Part shown: positions 25,266-38,716 of the stretch, one piece after another
Position numbering within the stretch: the first letter of the stretch is position 1
How the letters are laid out: every line of letters starts with the position of its first letter
Assembly (NCBI GenBank): GCA_016939335.1
Contig: JAFGHC010000010.1
Span: 1-42,298, forward strand
DNA from: Candidatus Saganbacteria bacterium
GTDB lineage: Bacteria; Margulisbacteria; WOR-1; O2-12-FULL-45-9; XYB2-FULL-48-7
Reading direction: 5' to 3'
Length of the DNA: 42,298 bases
Program-made: the position numbers and the translations under genes
The notes under the pieces: model-generated
The model's database searches: none
Seen by the model: only the letters and a program-made list of their open reading frames with translations
Told to the model about the DNA's origin: nothing

Positions 25266-28200
25266 TTAGTAAACCCCGCCCAACGCACAACCACAACCGC
25301 CGCGGGAGCGCTGGGGGGGAGTCTGGGGCTCGACCGGCTTTACTTCGGGCAGATCGGCGTCGGGAATGATCGCTGCCGGCGCTTCGGGGCTGGCTTCAAG
25401 GGAAGTGGCGTCCATTCCGGCGTCGGGGGTTGTGGCGGGAAGTTCACTCTCCGCATCGACCGGCACCACGGGGGACTCGGTCTCGGGCACGCCGCTGTCG
25501 ACCAGTGGATGAATTATTAGGGTAGCAGTGGCGCCATTAGACCAGTCACTTATATTGGCCGGCTGCTTATTATCATAAGCTTGCACCTTGAATTCATAAG
25601 TGTGGTCAGCGGCCAAACCAGTCACGATCCGCTCTGTGACATTGCCGGCATTAATGGGAACTGCCAGCCAATCGCTCCCAGCCGTAAGATCGCGGTAAGT
25701 GACGTTATAGCCGGCCAAGTCGGTGAGCAACGAGCCGTCGGCATTGGTAGTCGGCGGTAGCCAGAAGAGTGTGACCTGCTGACTACCGCTCGCGACGGCA
25801 GTCAGGTTGACCGGCCACGAGGGGGGAAGATCATCGATCACCGTCACGGAAAAGACCGACGAGCCCGTGGCGTTGCCGCTGGGGTCGACCGCTTCTATAT
25901 AATATTCCAACCCGGCCAGGTTAAGCTCTTTCGAGGGAATGATTGCGCTGTAATCGCTGCCTACGCCTTCCATCGGACGGCTCTGCCAGGCGTCCGCCCC
26001 TTTGGTACGGTAATGAAGGTAAACAGCCTGCAAGCCAATGTTATCGGTTGCCACCACATTATTAATAACCAGCGGTTGGGCAAGATAAGCAGTGGTTACG
26101 GGAGTAACGGTGACCTTCGGCGATACTTTATCAACGAGGGAAATATTATTGACCGTGTCGGGCGCCCCCGCCGGATAAATAGCCGGGTTGATCGCCTTGT
26201 CGTGAGCCACGACGTACCAGTTCACCTGATTGGTCCCGACGGTGGCGGGGATCGTTCCCTGCCAACTGTTGTCGGCGACAACGTTCATCGGCGTGTTCTG
26301 GTAGCTGGCAGCGCTGGCGTTCCTGTAATAAATCTGCGCCCCCAGGATACCGTTAGTATCGGAAATAAGGCAGGAAACGGCGATCTGACTGTTGGCCGGC
26401 GCCTGGGCGATCGGCGTACAGGAGACGCTCGGCGGGACGACGTCGGTGTTGTAGTTGCCGGTGCGGGCCAAATCGTGCTGAAACTGCGGCCAGGGGTTGG
26501 CCTGGGCGGAATAAGCGACACGGTTATTATAGACTAAAACTTTGGTCCCGGTGTAAAAATTGGCGCTGACGGCTAAATAGCTCGAACCGGGGCCGGCGGG
26601 CGAGCCGATCGCCGGGGACAGCCCGGGTTGCTGGCCTAGTGTCGTTTTGGGGAAACGGGCATTGGTTATTTCACCGGTCTTGTTATAAAGCCGTAAAAGA
26701 CCGTAGCCATTGATGTAATACCCCCCTTCATCCAGAACCGAAGGGACCAGGAACTCGGGAAAGCCGCTGCCCGATAAATTACCGCCGACAATACCTCCGC
26801 TCCAAGGCCGGCGATCGGCGGCAGTGATCGGATAAGGAGGGACATAAGCATTCCGGCGGTCAATCACCTTAACATAATCATCAGTAAAGATCATATCAAG
26901 ATTGTTGTCGCCGTTGAGGCTGAGCGGTATGCCGGCCGACGGGACATTGTTAAAAGAAGTTGGCCCCAAGAAAAAACCGCCGTTATGGTCAAGGACGATA
27001 CGATAACTATCGCCTGTTCCCATGATGATTTCGGGAAAGCCGTCCTGATTGATATCGGCGCAAGTCGCCGGGTTAGAAGAGCCGATGCCGTCGCTAAGCG
27101 CCGTGGTCCAGAAGCACGAAATGACGCCGGCAGCATCAACCCCATAAGCATAAATATTGCTCGCAACCCCAAAGATCATTTCCGGCTTTTGGTCGCCGTT
27201 CAGGTCGCACAGCGTCACCGGCGAAGGATCGTTGTCGCCCGGAGTTATCGGCACATTGAACAAGATGGTCCCGTCGTTCTTTAAGGCAAAAAGGCTCGAA
27301 TAACTGTTCGAGCCAAGCTTGGTCACTCCCATAATTTCCAATTTCCCGTCGCCGTTAATATCGCCGAGCGAAGGCGTCCCGTCCGCTTGAGCTAAAGAAA
27401 GCGGGAACCCCGTTAAAAAAGCCCCGTCATAACGCCAGGCACTGACCGTGCCGCCGGAGGCCAGGACAATCTCCTTGTGGCCGTCACCGTTAAGATCGCC
27501 GGCCGCCGGAGCGGCATCGGAACAATTGTTTGGCTTGGGCCAACCGGAGAGCGCCGCACCGCTAAGGTCCCAACCATAAAAATTGCAGTCTCGGGAATTG
27601 ACATAGATATTCTCGCGGCCGTCCCCTTTGAGATCGGCAAACGTCGGGACCGATTTTTCGGAAACAAAGGGAATGCCAACCCCACCGCTCTGCTGGTTGC
27701 CGACGGTCTTTGGCCAGCCGACGGCAAGATCGGGATCGAAAATAAAAGAGAAAAGAGACTCGTTAGTCCCTTTAGTGCCGGTAACCGACAGCTTAACCGT
27801 ATAGATACCGGCCTTAGTCAGGGTCGAAGGATCGAAAGAGCCAAGTTTGCCGCCGCTGACAGGAGAGGTCCCTCCGCCAACCAGAGTAAAGCCTGTCGTA
27901 GAAAAGCTGACCGGATTTTCCCCGGCGGCGATCGAGAGCAAAAAACTACCGGAGCCGGAGGCAAAGCCGTCCGCGTAGCCGCTAATCTCAATCGGCGTGG
28001 CCAGCTTATTCGGATCGTTATTCTCCTGGCCCAGCCCGAAGTATTCATAAGGTTTGGGAGACGTGATCCCGGCGTTGACGTCGGGGGTGGCAATCGAAGC
28101 CCGGGTGAGGGCCTTATAAATATCGAGCTGGCCGGCGCCGTAATAAGGGTCAAAGCCGGCCGGGCCGAGATCGTCGGCAGAGGCCCGGATAATATTTCTG

Positions 28201-29474
28201 ACTTGCGAAGAAGTCAGGGCCGGGTTTTGGGAGAGGAGCAGGCTGATTGCGCCGGCAACATGGGGCGCCGCCATGGAAGTCCCGCTTTTGGAGCAATAAT
28301 CAGGATCGCCGTAATAAGGGACACAATCTGTCGCATTATTGGCTCTCAAAGACATAATATTGACTCCAGGCGCGGCAATGTCGAGCCAGGTCCCGAGGTT
28401 GTACATTCTACCCGTCTCGGAAGTCGCTCCGACCGCGATCACCCAGGGGGAGAGTGCGGCAGGATATAAAGGTTCGCGGGTACCATTATTGCCGGCGGCG
28501 CCGACCAAGATCACCCCTTTGTTATAAGCGTAAAGAATCGCTTCGGCAAGCGTCTGGGAGAGAAAACCATACCTGCCCCAGCTCATATTAATGACTTCCG
28601 CCCCATTGTCGGCTGCGTACCTGATCGCCGCCGAAGTGTTTGAATCATAAAAGCCCGAACTATCCCCACCCTTCAGCGCCATGATCTTTGACTGCCAGTT
28701 GATCCCGGAAATACCGATGCCGTTGTTGGGAACAGCTCCGGTAATCCCGGCCACGACGGTGCCGTGCCCATCTTGGTCCATCGGGTCATTATTATTGTCA
28801 ACGAAGTTCCAGCCGCGAAAATCGTTGGGGTAGCCGTTGCCGTCGTTATCCTTCCCGTTGGTCTCCGTTTCGTCGGTGTTGGCCAAGATATTGGCGGCAA
28901 TGTCGGGACGATTATAATCGATCCCCGTATCGACCACGGCGATAATACGATTGGCATCCCCCTTTTGGATCTCCCAGGCTTGCGGCGCCTGGATCGCCGC
29001 CAGGTTCCATTGGCTGGGAAAATAAGGGTCATTGGGGGCGGCGGCGGCAGGATAGCAGAGATAATCCGGTTCCGCGTACTCGACGTTGGGATCGCGCCGG
29101 TACTCTTCTACGATTCGGGCGATGTCCTGGCCCGGCTTGATCTTAAGTTCATATATATGCGTGAGATCGGGGAGCGGTCCCCGCGGACGGCGCGGATCAC
29201 GCCCAAGTTGTTTTCCCTCTCCGGGAAAGACCCGGCGGAGCGCGGAGACGCCGTGCCTGGAGAATAATTGATTGATGGTCCGATGATCGGTGACGGGAGT
29301 TTCTGAATTGGCGACGGAAACCGACCGGAACTTGACGATGACTGTGTCAGGCGAGAAGCGCGGTTCCGGCTGTTTAACCTCTGTGCCGGCGCCTTGTTTG
29401 GCGCCTGCGGCCGGTGTGCCGAACCAACCGCCGATTTGATCGATAAAAGCAATTATAATGTTATTCTCGCTCAT
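25266..29474 (-). CDS. Secreted subtilisin-like (S8) protease with FG-GAP-like repeats and fibronectin III domain
   Basis: A 1402-residue exported-looking protease. Numbering from ATG 29474, the catalytic triad is D182 (AVVDTGID), H237 (DGHGTVVAG) and S400 (SGTSMAAPH), with oxyanion asparagine in GAAGNNG. A prodomain-like region with a TVIVKFR strand precedes it. Residues about 590-930 contain repeated D-x-NGDG-like units (DLKGDGRENI, DLNGDGHKEI, DINGDGKLEI, DINQDGFPEI), resembling FG-GAP beta-propeller blades, then two Ig-like segments and a fibronectin III domain near 1200-1310. The tail is acidic and ends RSRGGCGCALGGVY. The signal peptide is poor; TTG 29513 is an alternative start and an upstream frameshift is possible. 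Confidence 0.9.
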   Translation of the reverse strand: MSENNIIIAFIDQIGGWFGTPAAGAKQGAGTEVKQPEPRFSPDTVIVKFRSVSVANSETPVTDHRTINQLFSRHGVSALRRVFPGEGKQLGRDPRRPRGPLPDLTHIYELKIKPGQDIARIVEEYRRDPNVEYAEPDYLCYPAAAAPNDPYFPSQWNLAAIQAPQAWEIQKGDANRIIAVVDTGIDYNRPDIAANILANTDETETNGKDNDGNGYPNDFRGWNFVDNNNDPMDQDGHGTVVAGITGAVPNNGIGISGINWQSKIMALKGGDSSGFYDSNTSAAIRYAADNGAEVINMSWGRYGFLSQTLAEAILYAYNKGVILVGAAGNNGTREPLYPAALSPWVIAVGATSETGRMYNLGTWLDIAAPGVNIMSLRANNATDCVPYYGDPDYCSKSGTSMAAPHVAGAISLLLSQNPALTSSQVRNIIRASADDLGPAGFDPYYGAGQLDIYKALTRASIATPDVNAGITSPKPYEYFGLGQENNDPNKLATPIEISGYADGFASGSGSFLLSIAAGENPVSFSTTGFTLVGGGTSPVSGGKLGSFDPSTLTKAGIYTVKLSVTGTKGTNESLFSFIFDPDLAVGWPKTVGNQQSGGVGIPFVSEKSVPTFADLKGDGRENIYVNSRDCNFYGWDLSGAALSGWPKPNNCSDAAPAAGDLNGDGHKEIVLASGGTVSAWRYDGAFLTGFPLSLAQADGTPSLGDINGDGKLEIMGVTKLGSNSYSSLFALKNDGTILFNVPITPGDNDPSPVTLCDLNGDQKPEMIFGVASNIYAYGVDAAGVISCFWTTALSDGIGSSNPATCADINQDGFPEIIMGTGDSYRIVLDHNGGFFLGPTSFNNVPSAGIPLSLNGDNNLDMIFTDDYVKVIDRRNAYVPPYPITAADRRPWSGGIVGGNLSGSGFPEFLVPSVLDEGGYYINGYGLLRLYNKTGEITNARFPKTTLGQQPGLSPAIGSPAGPGSSYLAVSANFYTGTKVLVYNNRVAYSAQANPWPQFQHDLARTGNYNTDVVPPSVSCTPIAQAPANSQIAVSCLISDTNGILGAQIYYRNASAASYQNTPMNVVADNSWQGTIPATVGTNQVNWYVVAHDKAINPAIYPAGAPDTVNNISLVDKVSPKVTVTPVTTAYLAQPLVINNVVATDNIGLQAVYLHYRTKGADAWQSRPMEGVGSDYSAIIPSKELNLAGLEYYIEAVDPSGNATGSSVFSVTVIDDLPPSWPVNLTAVASGSQQVTLFWLPPTTNADGSLLTDLAGYNVTYRDLTAGSDWLAVPINAGNVTERIVTGLAADHTYEFKVQAYDNKQPANISDWSNGATATLIIHPLVDSGVPETESPVVPVDAESELPATTPDAGMDATSLEASPEAPAAIIPDADLPEVKPVEPQTPPQRSRGGCGCALGGVY

Positions 29475-29551
29475 TAAAACAAGGCCCGCTCCAACCCCAA
29501 ATATTCTCGGCAAGAAGAGGCAAAAATTTCAAGCTATCCTGTAAGTGGTCC

Positions 29552-30430
29552 CTATAAGTGATTGTCCAGTATCGTCCGCTTATCCAGCGACTTCAATTTC
29601 AGATGCTCCTTCATGCCCTTAAAAGCCGCTGAAGCGGGTATCAAGCCGACGATCTCCGATTCCAGGATGTTAACTTTATATTCCCTGGCCCAACTGGCGA
29701 CCTCATCAAAAACCAGCTTCAGTGAAGTTTCCTGGTGATTGGTGATGTTAACGGAGACCTGGCCGATCCCCCGGCTATCCAGAAAAATACCCAGGGCTCT
29801 AACCCCCGGCAAGCCGCCGTCTTTCTCCCTGATCGCCTTGGCGATCGAATGCGCGATATCCTCGTCGCTGGTATCCAGGTTGACGTTAAAAGCGATCAGA
29901 AAGTTCCGGGCGCCGACCGCCACCGCCCCCGCGTCGGGATGCAGGCCGCAGCCGGCGTCCGGCTTGCGGTGCGGAGAGTTGATCTCGCCGACCAGGGCGC
30001 GATACCCCCCTTTGCGGACGTAAGGGAGGTCGCGGCGCTCGGCGATCTTCGCCGCCTCGCCGTAGAAATAGACGGGGAGCTTGAATTTTTTCCACAATTC
30101 GTCGCCGGTCTGGTGGGCCAGGGTGACGGCCTCCCGCATCGTCGTTTCGCCGAGCGGGATGAAGGGGATGACATCGACCACGCCGATGAAAGGGTGTTCG
30201 CCGGAGTGTTCGCCGACCTTAAGCAGCTGCATCGCCCGTTCGGTCAGGTCGAGGGCGGCCTGCTTGACCCCTGCGGGCGGGCCGACCATGGTCAGGACGG
30301 AGCGGTTGTGGTCGGGGTCGGAGTGGAGGTCGAGCACCCTGGCGCTCTTAACGGCTTCAACTATCTCCTCAATAACGGCCTCGTCCCGGCCTTCGGAAAA
30401 GTTCGGCACGCATTCGATGATCTTGGCCAT
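29552..30430 (-). CDS. ftcD: Glutamate formimidoyltransferase (FtcD N-terminal type)
   Basis: Transfers a formimino group between formiminoglutamate and tetrahydrofolate. The 292-residue protein is the formiminotransferase part only: IIECVPNFSEGRD at the N-terminus, LDLHSDPDHNRSVLTMVG, HSGEHPFIGVVDVIPFIPL and FNVNLDTSDEDIAHSIAKAIRE. The cyclodeaminase domain of bifunctional enzymes is absent. It begins 6 bases after the ftsH stop and is probably co-transcribed with it, though no histidine-degradation genes are nearby, so its role may lie in general folate one-carbon metabolism. Confidence 0.92.
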   Translation of the reverse strand: MAKIIECVPNFSEGRDEAVIEEIVEAVKSARVLDLHSDPDHNRSVLTMVGPPAGVKQAALDLTERAMQLLKVGEHSGEHPFIGVVDVIPFIPLGETTMREAVTLAHQTGDELWKKFKLPVYFYGEAAKIAERRDLPYVRKGGYRALVGEINSPHRKPDAGCGLHPDAGAVAVGARNFLIAFNVNLDTSDEDIAHSIAKAIREKDGGLPGVRALGIFLDSRGIGQVSVNITNHQETSLKLVFDEVASWAREYKVNILESEIVGLIPASAAFKGMKEHLKLKSLDKRTILDNHL

Positions 30431-30436
30431 GACTGA

Positions 30437-32245
<1,809 letters not shown>

Positions 32246-32251
32246 GACTAT

Positions 32252-32260
32252 ATTATATCA
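32252..32260 (-). promoter_or_regulatory. ftsH extended -10 promoter, predicted leaderless
   Basis: Minus-strand TGATATAAT. Its TGA is also the mazG stop codon and supplies the TG of an extended -10. The box ends 6 bases before the ftsH ATG. Confidence 0.65.
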
Positions 32261-33076
32261 CTTTTCCGACGCCTTGACCCGGTTCCAGATCGCATCCATT
32301 TCGGCCACGGACAGCTTCCTCCGGCCGAGGGCCTTTTCGATTTTGGCGAAACGGCGCAGGAACTTGGCGTTGGCCAGCTGGAGGGCGTCTTCCGGATCAA
32401 TGTCGAGCTTGCGCGCCACGTTGACGATCGAAAAGAGCAGGTCGCCAATCTCTTCCTTTGTCTTTTGTAATTTGTATTTTGCCTTTTGTTTGGAAGTTTG
32501 AAGTTGGAGGTTGTGATTTAACAGCTGGTGCACCTCATTAAGCTCTTCATAAACCTTATCCCACGCCCCGGCGACCTTGTCCCAGTCAAAGCCGACCCGG
32601 GCGGCGCGGCGCTGGACCTTGTCGGCGCGGGCCAGCGCCGGCAAGCTTTTCGGTATCGAGCCCAGCATCCCCTTCCCCATAAGGCCCTTGACCCTATGCC
32701 CCCTGCCCCTTTCCTCCCCCTTGATCTTTTCCCAATTCCTCCAAACCTTCTCCTTATCCTTCGCCTTCTCTTTCCCAAAAACATGCGGATGGCGCCTGAC
32801 CATCTTGGCGGCGATCGAATCAATGACCGTGCCGACCTTAAAGCGCTTTTTCTCTTCGGCAAAGACCGAAAGCATGACGATATGGAGGAGCATGTCGCCC
32901 AGCTCTTCCGCCAGGCGGCCGTAGTCCCGGCCGTTGATCGCCTCGATCGCCTCGTAAACCTCCTCGATCAGGTACGGTTTCAGGCTCTCGCTCGTCTGTT
33001 CCCGGTCCCAGGGGCACTCTTTGCGTAATTTTCTTACGATTTCTATGAATTCTTCGAACTTTTGACCTGTCTGCAT
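32258..33076 (-). CDS. mazG: Nucleoside triphosphate pyrophosphohydrolase (MazG)
   Basis: Hydrolyses nucleoside triphosphates to monophosphates and pyrophosphate, a house-cleaning and stress function. The 272 residues contain both MazG domains: the first with EEVYEAIEAI and EELGDMLLHIVM, the second with EELNEVHQ and KEEIGDLLFSIVNVARKLDIDPEDAL. Nine heptamers (32457-32519) fall between the helix carrying EELNE and the one carrying EEIGD of the second domain, giving a long K/Q-rich stretch. A second low-complexity basic stretch links the two domains. A TATAAT ends 6 bases before the ATG. Confidence 0.95.
   Translation of the reverse strand: MQTGQKFEEFIEIVRKLRKECPWDREQTSESLKPYLIEEVYEAIEAINGRDYGRLAEELGDMLLHIVMLSVFAEEKKRFKVGTVIDSIAAKMVRRHPHVFGKEKAKDKEKVWRNWEKIKGEERGRGHRVKGLMGKGMLGSIPKSLPALARADKVQRRAARVGFDWDKVAGAWDKVYEELNEVHQLLNHNLQLQTSKQKAKYKLQKTKEEIGDLLFSIVNVARKLDIDPEDALQLANAKFLRRFAKIEKALGRRKLSVAEMDAIWNRVKASEK
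32457..32519. repeat. Nine-unit heptamer array inside mazG
   Basis: Nine consecutive 7-mers drifting from TTTGTAA to TGAAGTT. An 18-base block (32477-32494) is identical, in inverse orientation, to 41047-41064 in the GH26 signal-peptide array. Confidence 0.9.
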
Positions 33077-33082
33077 AGGCTA

Positions 33083-33088
33083 ATTATA
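33083..33088 (-). promoter_or_regulatory. mazG -10 box, predicted leaderless
   Basis: Minus-strand TATAAT ending 6 bases before the mazG ATG. No convincing -35 is visible. Confidence 0.55.
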
Positions 33089-33129
33089 CTCTATTTTTCT
33101 TCGCCCTTCACTCTCTCGAAAAGAAGGCT

Positions 33130-33292
33130 ATGAAGGCCCATGAGGGCCCGTGGGGTGTTTGAAGGCTGAAGGCTAAAAAGGCAGGGGAAGGCTGATGGCA
33201 TTTTTGGCATTTTCGCCCCATATCTTCATTCCCCTTATAGCCTTTAGCCCTCAATCACTTCATGGGCCTTCACGGGCCCTCGTAACCTTCAT
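33130..33292. repeat. Large imperfect hairpin between mazG and the next gene
   Basis: A roughly 160-base inverted repeat. Outer arms ATGAAGG/CCTTCAT, then a perfect 11-bp stem GAGGGCCCGTG (33142-33152) with its complement at 33271-33281, then 16-base arms (33160-33175 and 33238-33253) matching at 14 positions. The arms are made of GAAGGCT-like heptamers. No coding potential is visible. It could be a structured RNA, a terminator-like barrier between divergent units, or an inverted repeat element. Confidence 0.8.
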
Positions 33293-33355
33293 ATTTTATG
33301 CAAGTTTTTGGGCCCCAAAACCGATAATAATAGTAGCTGGGGAACAATAAAAACT

Positions 33356-33991
33356 ATGGCAATAAATAACGTCCAGGCTAATGCCGTCGGCAATACGCCC
33401 AATCCGCAGGCGTACGGCCTCAAGTCGCCGCAGGAGGCGATCGACATCCTCTCTCTCGTCGCTATCGTTGCCCCCAACGGCCGGAGAAACAACGTCGTCG
33501 TCGACCAGAAAGACTTTGGCGACCCCAATCTGAAAGCCAAGGCGGTCGTCGATTTCTTCAAATCGGCCGGCCTCTCTCCCAAAGAACTGTTGGCCCTCGG
33601 CGGGGCCATCAAACGCGACCTGCGCTACGGCAACCTCAAGTTCGACGAGGCATCGGGGCGGATCGAGATCCCGGCCGAAGCGCTGACCGGCAAGTACCTA
33701 AGGCTGGCCAAACAGCTCACCGACCCCCTTGCCAACATTTTTGACCACACCAAAACATCGGAGCGGGCACTGGCAGCAAACACCCCGGCGGCCGCCCCTG
33801 AGATCAAAAAGGAGATGCTCGGCAACATCGGCAGCGGCCCGCAGATCGATCCCGCCAGTTACCAGGCATCTGTTGAATTGCGGGGAAATGCTTTCGAGGC
33901 GATCGCGACCCTCTTTCCTAAATTGGGAGGATTATCGGCCCAGGCCTACCGTCAGGAAGGATTACTGAAAGGAGCCGTTGCCCATGCCTGA
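33356..33991 (+). CDS. Unknown protein (211 residues)
   Basis: A soluble protein without signal peptide or known motif. It begins MAINNVQANAVGN, has a helical middle (KSPQEAIDILSLVAIV, KAKAVVDFFKSAGLSPKELLALGGAIKRDL) and an alanine/proline-rich linker (LAANTPAAAPEIKK) before a C-terminal helical part. The start was set at ATG 33356, with GGGG about 12 bases upstream; an upstream TTG reading adds 16 residues from a palindrome and is unlikely. The next gene overlaps it by 8 bases, so the two probably act together. Confidence 0.7.
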   Translation: MAINNVQANAVGNTPNPQAYGLKSPQEAIDILSLVAIVAPNGRRNNVVVDQKDFGDPNLKAKAVVDFFKSAGLSPKELLALGGAIKRDLRYGNLKFDEASGRIEIPAEALTGKYLRLAKQLTDPLANIFDHTKTSERALAANTPAAAPEIKKEMLGNIGSGPQIDPASYQASVELRGNAFEAIATLFPKLGGLSAQAYRQEGLLKGAVAHA

Positions 33992-34275
33992 AGAAAAAAG
34001 CGCTCTGGAACAGTTGGAGGCCGCCCTGAAAGAGCTCTGGCGGCAGAGCGGCAGCGCTTCGGTCATCGCCGCCAAACACACCGAATTCACGGTCGAGCCG
34101 AAGATCTTCCTGGGCGATAAACTGAATCCCGAGATCCTGAAAATGCTGGTCATCAATTACCTGCTCCAGACCTCAAGGCAGGATTCCGGCACCGGCAACG
34201 TGGAAGTCAGCCACGACAAACTGGTCATTAAGACGCCGAAGGGAAAGCCGGTGGTCGTGGTCCGCGACAAAAAGC

Positions 34276-37213
<2,938 letters not shown>

Positions 37214-37227
<14 letters not shown>

Positions 37228-37780
37228 TAAACCTGTTCATCGCAGCAGACAGGCCGTCGGTAATAATGGCTATGACGGCGTCAGCGGCGGTGACGATGGC
37301 GGCCTCGAGTGCTTCCCGCTGGGCTGGAGGGATATTTTGCAGAACGTAGTCCGCAACGTCGCCGGTCAAGCTTTCGCGGCCGATGCCGAGCCGCACCCGG
37401 ATGAATTCGCTCGTCCCGAGGCTGGCGATGACCGATTCGACGCCGTGGTGCCCGCCGGCCGACCCCTGCTCGCGCACCCTGACGCGGCCGACCTCAAGAT
37501 CAACGTCGTCGTAGATCACGATCAGCTTTTTCAGGTCGATCCTGTACCAGGAGAGAAGCCCCCGGACCGCCGCGCCGGAATCGTTCATGAACGTCTGCGG
37601 CTCGGCCAGGATGACTTTGTGGCCGGCGATCTCACTCTCGCCGACGAACGATTTGTGTTTTGACCTTAATGACTTAAGGCCGAGGCGCGCGGCTAATTCG
37701 TTGACAACGCGGAAACCGAGGTTGTGGCGGGTGTTCTCGTATTCCTCACCGGGATTACCGAGCCCGACAATTAAATACAA
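37214..37780 (-). CDS. pth: Peptidyl-tRNA hydrolase
   Basis: Releases peptides from prematurely dropped peptidyl-tRNAs. 188 residues with LIVGLGNPGEEYENTRHNLGFRVV (catalytic histidine in TRHN), FMNDSGAAV, VIYDDVDLEVGRVRVRE and the GSAGGHHG loop. In the last motif the usual asparagine of GGHNG, which contacts substrate, is a histidine. The start is TTG at 37780, preceded by a 13-base duplicated sequence that includes GAGGGTG. mfd overlaps its end. Confidence 0.94.
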
Positions 37781-37782
37781 CT

Positions 37783-37808
37783 ATTCTTCACCCTCATTCT
37801 TCACCCTC
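37783..37808. repeat. Tandem 13-mer before pth
   Basis: Two perfect copies of ATTCTTCACCCTC (plus strand) in the pth leader. The copy nearest the gene supplies the only plausible ribosome binding site. Confidence 0.75.
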
Positions 37809-37817
37809 ACCCTGTCC

Positions 37818-38696
37818 CTATCTCCCGTAAGAAAAGTCGATCCCGAACCTGACGTCCCGGTTGACCACCTGATTGGGGTCGGCCGGCTTCTCCTTCAGAT
37901 AGCTGACGCCGAGGACCTCGCAGAACATCTTGAACTTCCGGAGCAGCTCCGGCGCGCTCTCAATTCTCCGCCACGGCTCAAACCTGATGCCGAGGCCGTA
38001 ATCGGCCTCATTCAAGAAGTAAAAGCTGGGGCCGCCCTTGCCGGAATAGACGATATCGGCCTTGAGATAGGTCTCGATGCCGCGCCCCAGATGACGCCCG
38101 AGCTTCGGTTGAAAGTAAAAGATATAATCATTGAAGCTGGGCGCTTCCCCCGTCGCCAGAGACCAGCCGAAATTTGTCGTGCGATATGAAAGATTGGTCC
38201 AGAGCTCCGCCCAGGGCAGAGACTCATCGGGTTTGTCCAGGTTCCATTCGTGCCACAGGTCAAAGCCGCAGCGGGTATCGCTCTTGGCCAGCCCCGACGC
38301 TTCGGCCGAAGCCGCCCCCTTGGTGTAACTCGCGTTCAGGCTCTCATAGAAAACTTTGATGTCCCTGATCCACTCATTGGCCCAGTTGGTCCCCGGAAAA
38401 CCGGCCTCGAACGGCTTGCAGCGGAGGCCGGCGCCGGTGAAGAGCGAGTTGTCAAAATAGTCGCTCGTCTGCGCCGTGATACCGTAATAAGCGCCGTAGA
38501 GCTGGACGGGGGTGTCGAACAGCCAGACGCCGAGCTTGCCCTCATAGTGGCCGAGGAGCGAGGCGTAGCCCTGGCGCTCCAGGTTGGTGTCGTAATAGGC
38601 GAAGTTGTTCCACAGCTCGGCAAACGGCCGAAGTTCGGCCCCGGCCGCCGTCACGGCCAGCAGGAGCAGGCTGAGGCCGATCGCCAGTCGCTTCAT
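37818..38696 (-). CDS. Exported protein with internal duplication, probably envelope-located
   Basis: A 292-residue protein with a clear signal peptide (MKRLAIGLSLLLLAVTAAGA before ELRPF). The mature part looks like a twofold repeat: FAELWNNFAYYDTNL near residue 25 matches WAELWTNLSYRTTNF near 168, and GAGLRCKPFEAGFPG...FYESLNASYTKG matches GLGIRFEPWRRI...FCEVLGVSYLKEK, each ending with CGFDL or FGIDF. Aromatic alternating strands suggest an outer-membrane or periplasmic beta structure; the C-terminal residues are FSYGR. It lies downstream of the CBM-like and mannanase genes in the same direction, so a carbohydrate role is possible. No firm family. Confidence 0.75.
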   Translation of the reverse strand: MKRLAIGLSLLLLAVTAAGAELRPFAELWNNFAYYDTNLERQGYASLLGHYEGKLGVWLFDTPVQLYGAYYGITAQTSDYFDNSLFTGAGLRCKPFEAGFPGTNWANEWIRDIKVFYESLNASYTKGAASAEASGLAKSDTRCGFDLWHEWNLDKPDESLPWAELWTNLSYRTTNFGWSLATGEAPSFNDYIFYFQPKLGRHLGRGIETYLKADIVYSGKGGPSFYFLNEADYGLGIRFEPWRRIESAPELLRKFKMFCEVLGVSYLKEKPADPNQVVNRDVRFGIDFSYGR

Positions 38697-38716
38697 AAAA
38701 TGCCCGGGGGCCGGGG

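Noticed and set aside
25201-25296. Upstream start giving valyl-tRNA synthetase 32 more residues
   Set aside because: The added residues are not family-like and cover the promoter; the ATG at 25200 sits 7 bases after TAAAAT.
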